From: Sipunculus nudus
Taxonomy: Eukaryota > Annelida > Sipuncula > Golfingiida > Sipunculidae
Length of the DNA stretch: 64,000 nt
Direction: 5' to 3'
NCBI GenBank assembly: GCA_026874595.1
Contig: CM049316.1
Location: 13,072,839 to 13,136,838 of the forward strand
Shown: one piece after another, positions 63,849-64,000 of the stretch
How positions within the stretch are numbered: the stretch's first letter is position 1
Layout of the letters: each line of letters begins with the position of its first letter
Notes under the pieces: generated by a model
Told to the model about the DNA's origin: nothing
The model's database searches: none
The model's input: the letters and a program-made list of their open reading frames with translations, nothing else
Position numbers and translations under genes: made by a program

Positions 63849-64000
63849 CTGAAAAGACAAGAAAACATGTATTAAAAAATTAAGGATAATAAAGAAAATA
63901 ACAAATAGGTCATACTGTGTGGCTAGTCATCACAAAGTGAATAGCGTCATCAGGTCTATCAGCTAAGTAAACAATTTGTCACAAGTTCTTGATATAGTAT

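Overview
The window reads as nuclear DNA of a metazoan, most likely a marine bivalve mollusc. It is AT-rich, has GT-AG introns with very small exons, and carries repeat types familiar from bivalve genomes: non-coding elements with internal tandem repeats and a short GGAC or GGC microsatellite near one end, tRNA-derived SINE heads, decayed LINEs and long TA, GTA and G tracts. The taxon is inferred from repeat style and gene structure, not from a diagnostic gene.

The main content is a head-to-tail tandem array of three paralogous genes on the + strand. Each encodes a secreted, very cysteine-rich protein with a hydrophobic C-terminal tail of the kind that directs GPI anchoring. Copy 1 (647-3147) is cut by the left edge and only its last four exons are present. 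Copy 2 (11480-25023) and copy 3 (34259-47626) are complete by my reading: eight exons each, giving 348 and 343 residues. Exons are interchangeable in design. Exons 1 and 2 encode the signal peptide, exons 3 to 7 are Cys-rich modules that all begin and end in phase 1, and exon 8 is the C-terminal tail. Copies 2 and 3 keep the same 36 cysteines in the module region. Exons 3, 5 and 7 each carry a C-x5-C-x(5-10)-C-x4-C core, so the protein looks built by internal module duplication. I do not recognise a named family; EB-module-like or EGF-like small disulfide folds are the nearest description.

Most of the rest is transposon-derived. Family A (5944-8676, 11760-14182, 58171-60799, plus pieces) and family B (19345-20525, 37530-38505, 51140-52295, plus a piece) are non-coding. 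They have hairpins near both ends, short subterminal inverted repeats, internal tandem repeats and a GC-rich microsatellite near the right end, which matches the architecture described for Helentron-associated (pearl/HINE-like) elements. Two dead LINEs are visible: a FADD-type reverse transcriptase fragment in intron 2 of copy 3 (about 35050-36275), and a CR1/jockey-like YVDD element (about 50776-53740) that splits a GTA-repeat array and is itself split by a family B element. A TA-flanked MITE family has two copies (21889-22199 and 29559-29900).

Layout: 1-3147 copy 1 (3' half); 3148-11479 repeats, including nested family A; 11480-25023 copy 2, with a 33-bp minisatellite and family A and B elements in its introns; 25024-34258 gene-poor spacer; 34259-47626 copy 3; 47627-62360 simple repeats, the nested LINE and a second long family A copy; 62360-64000 a repeat and one or two weak minus-strand exon candidates of a gene that would lie mostly beyond the right edge.
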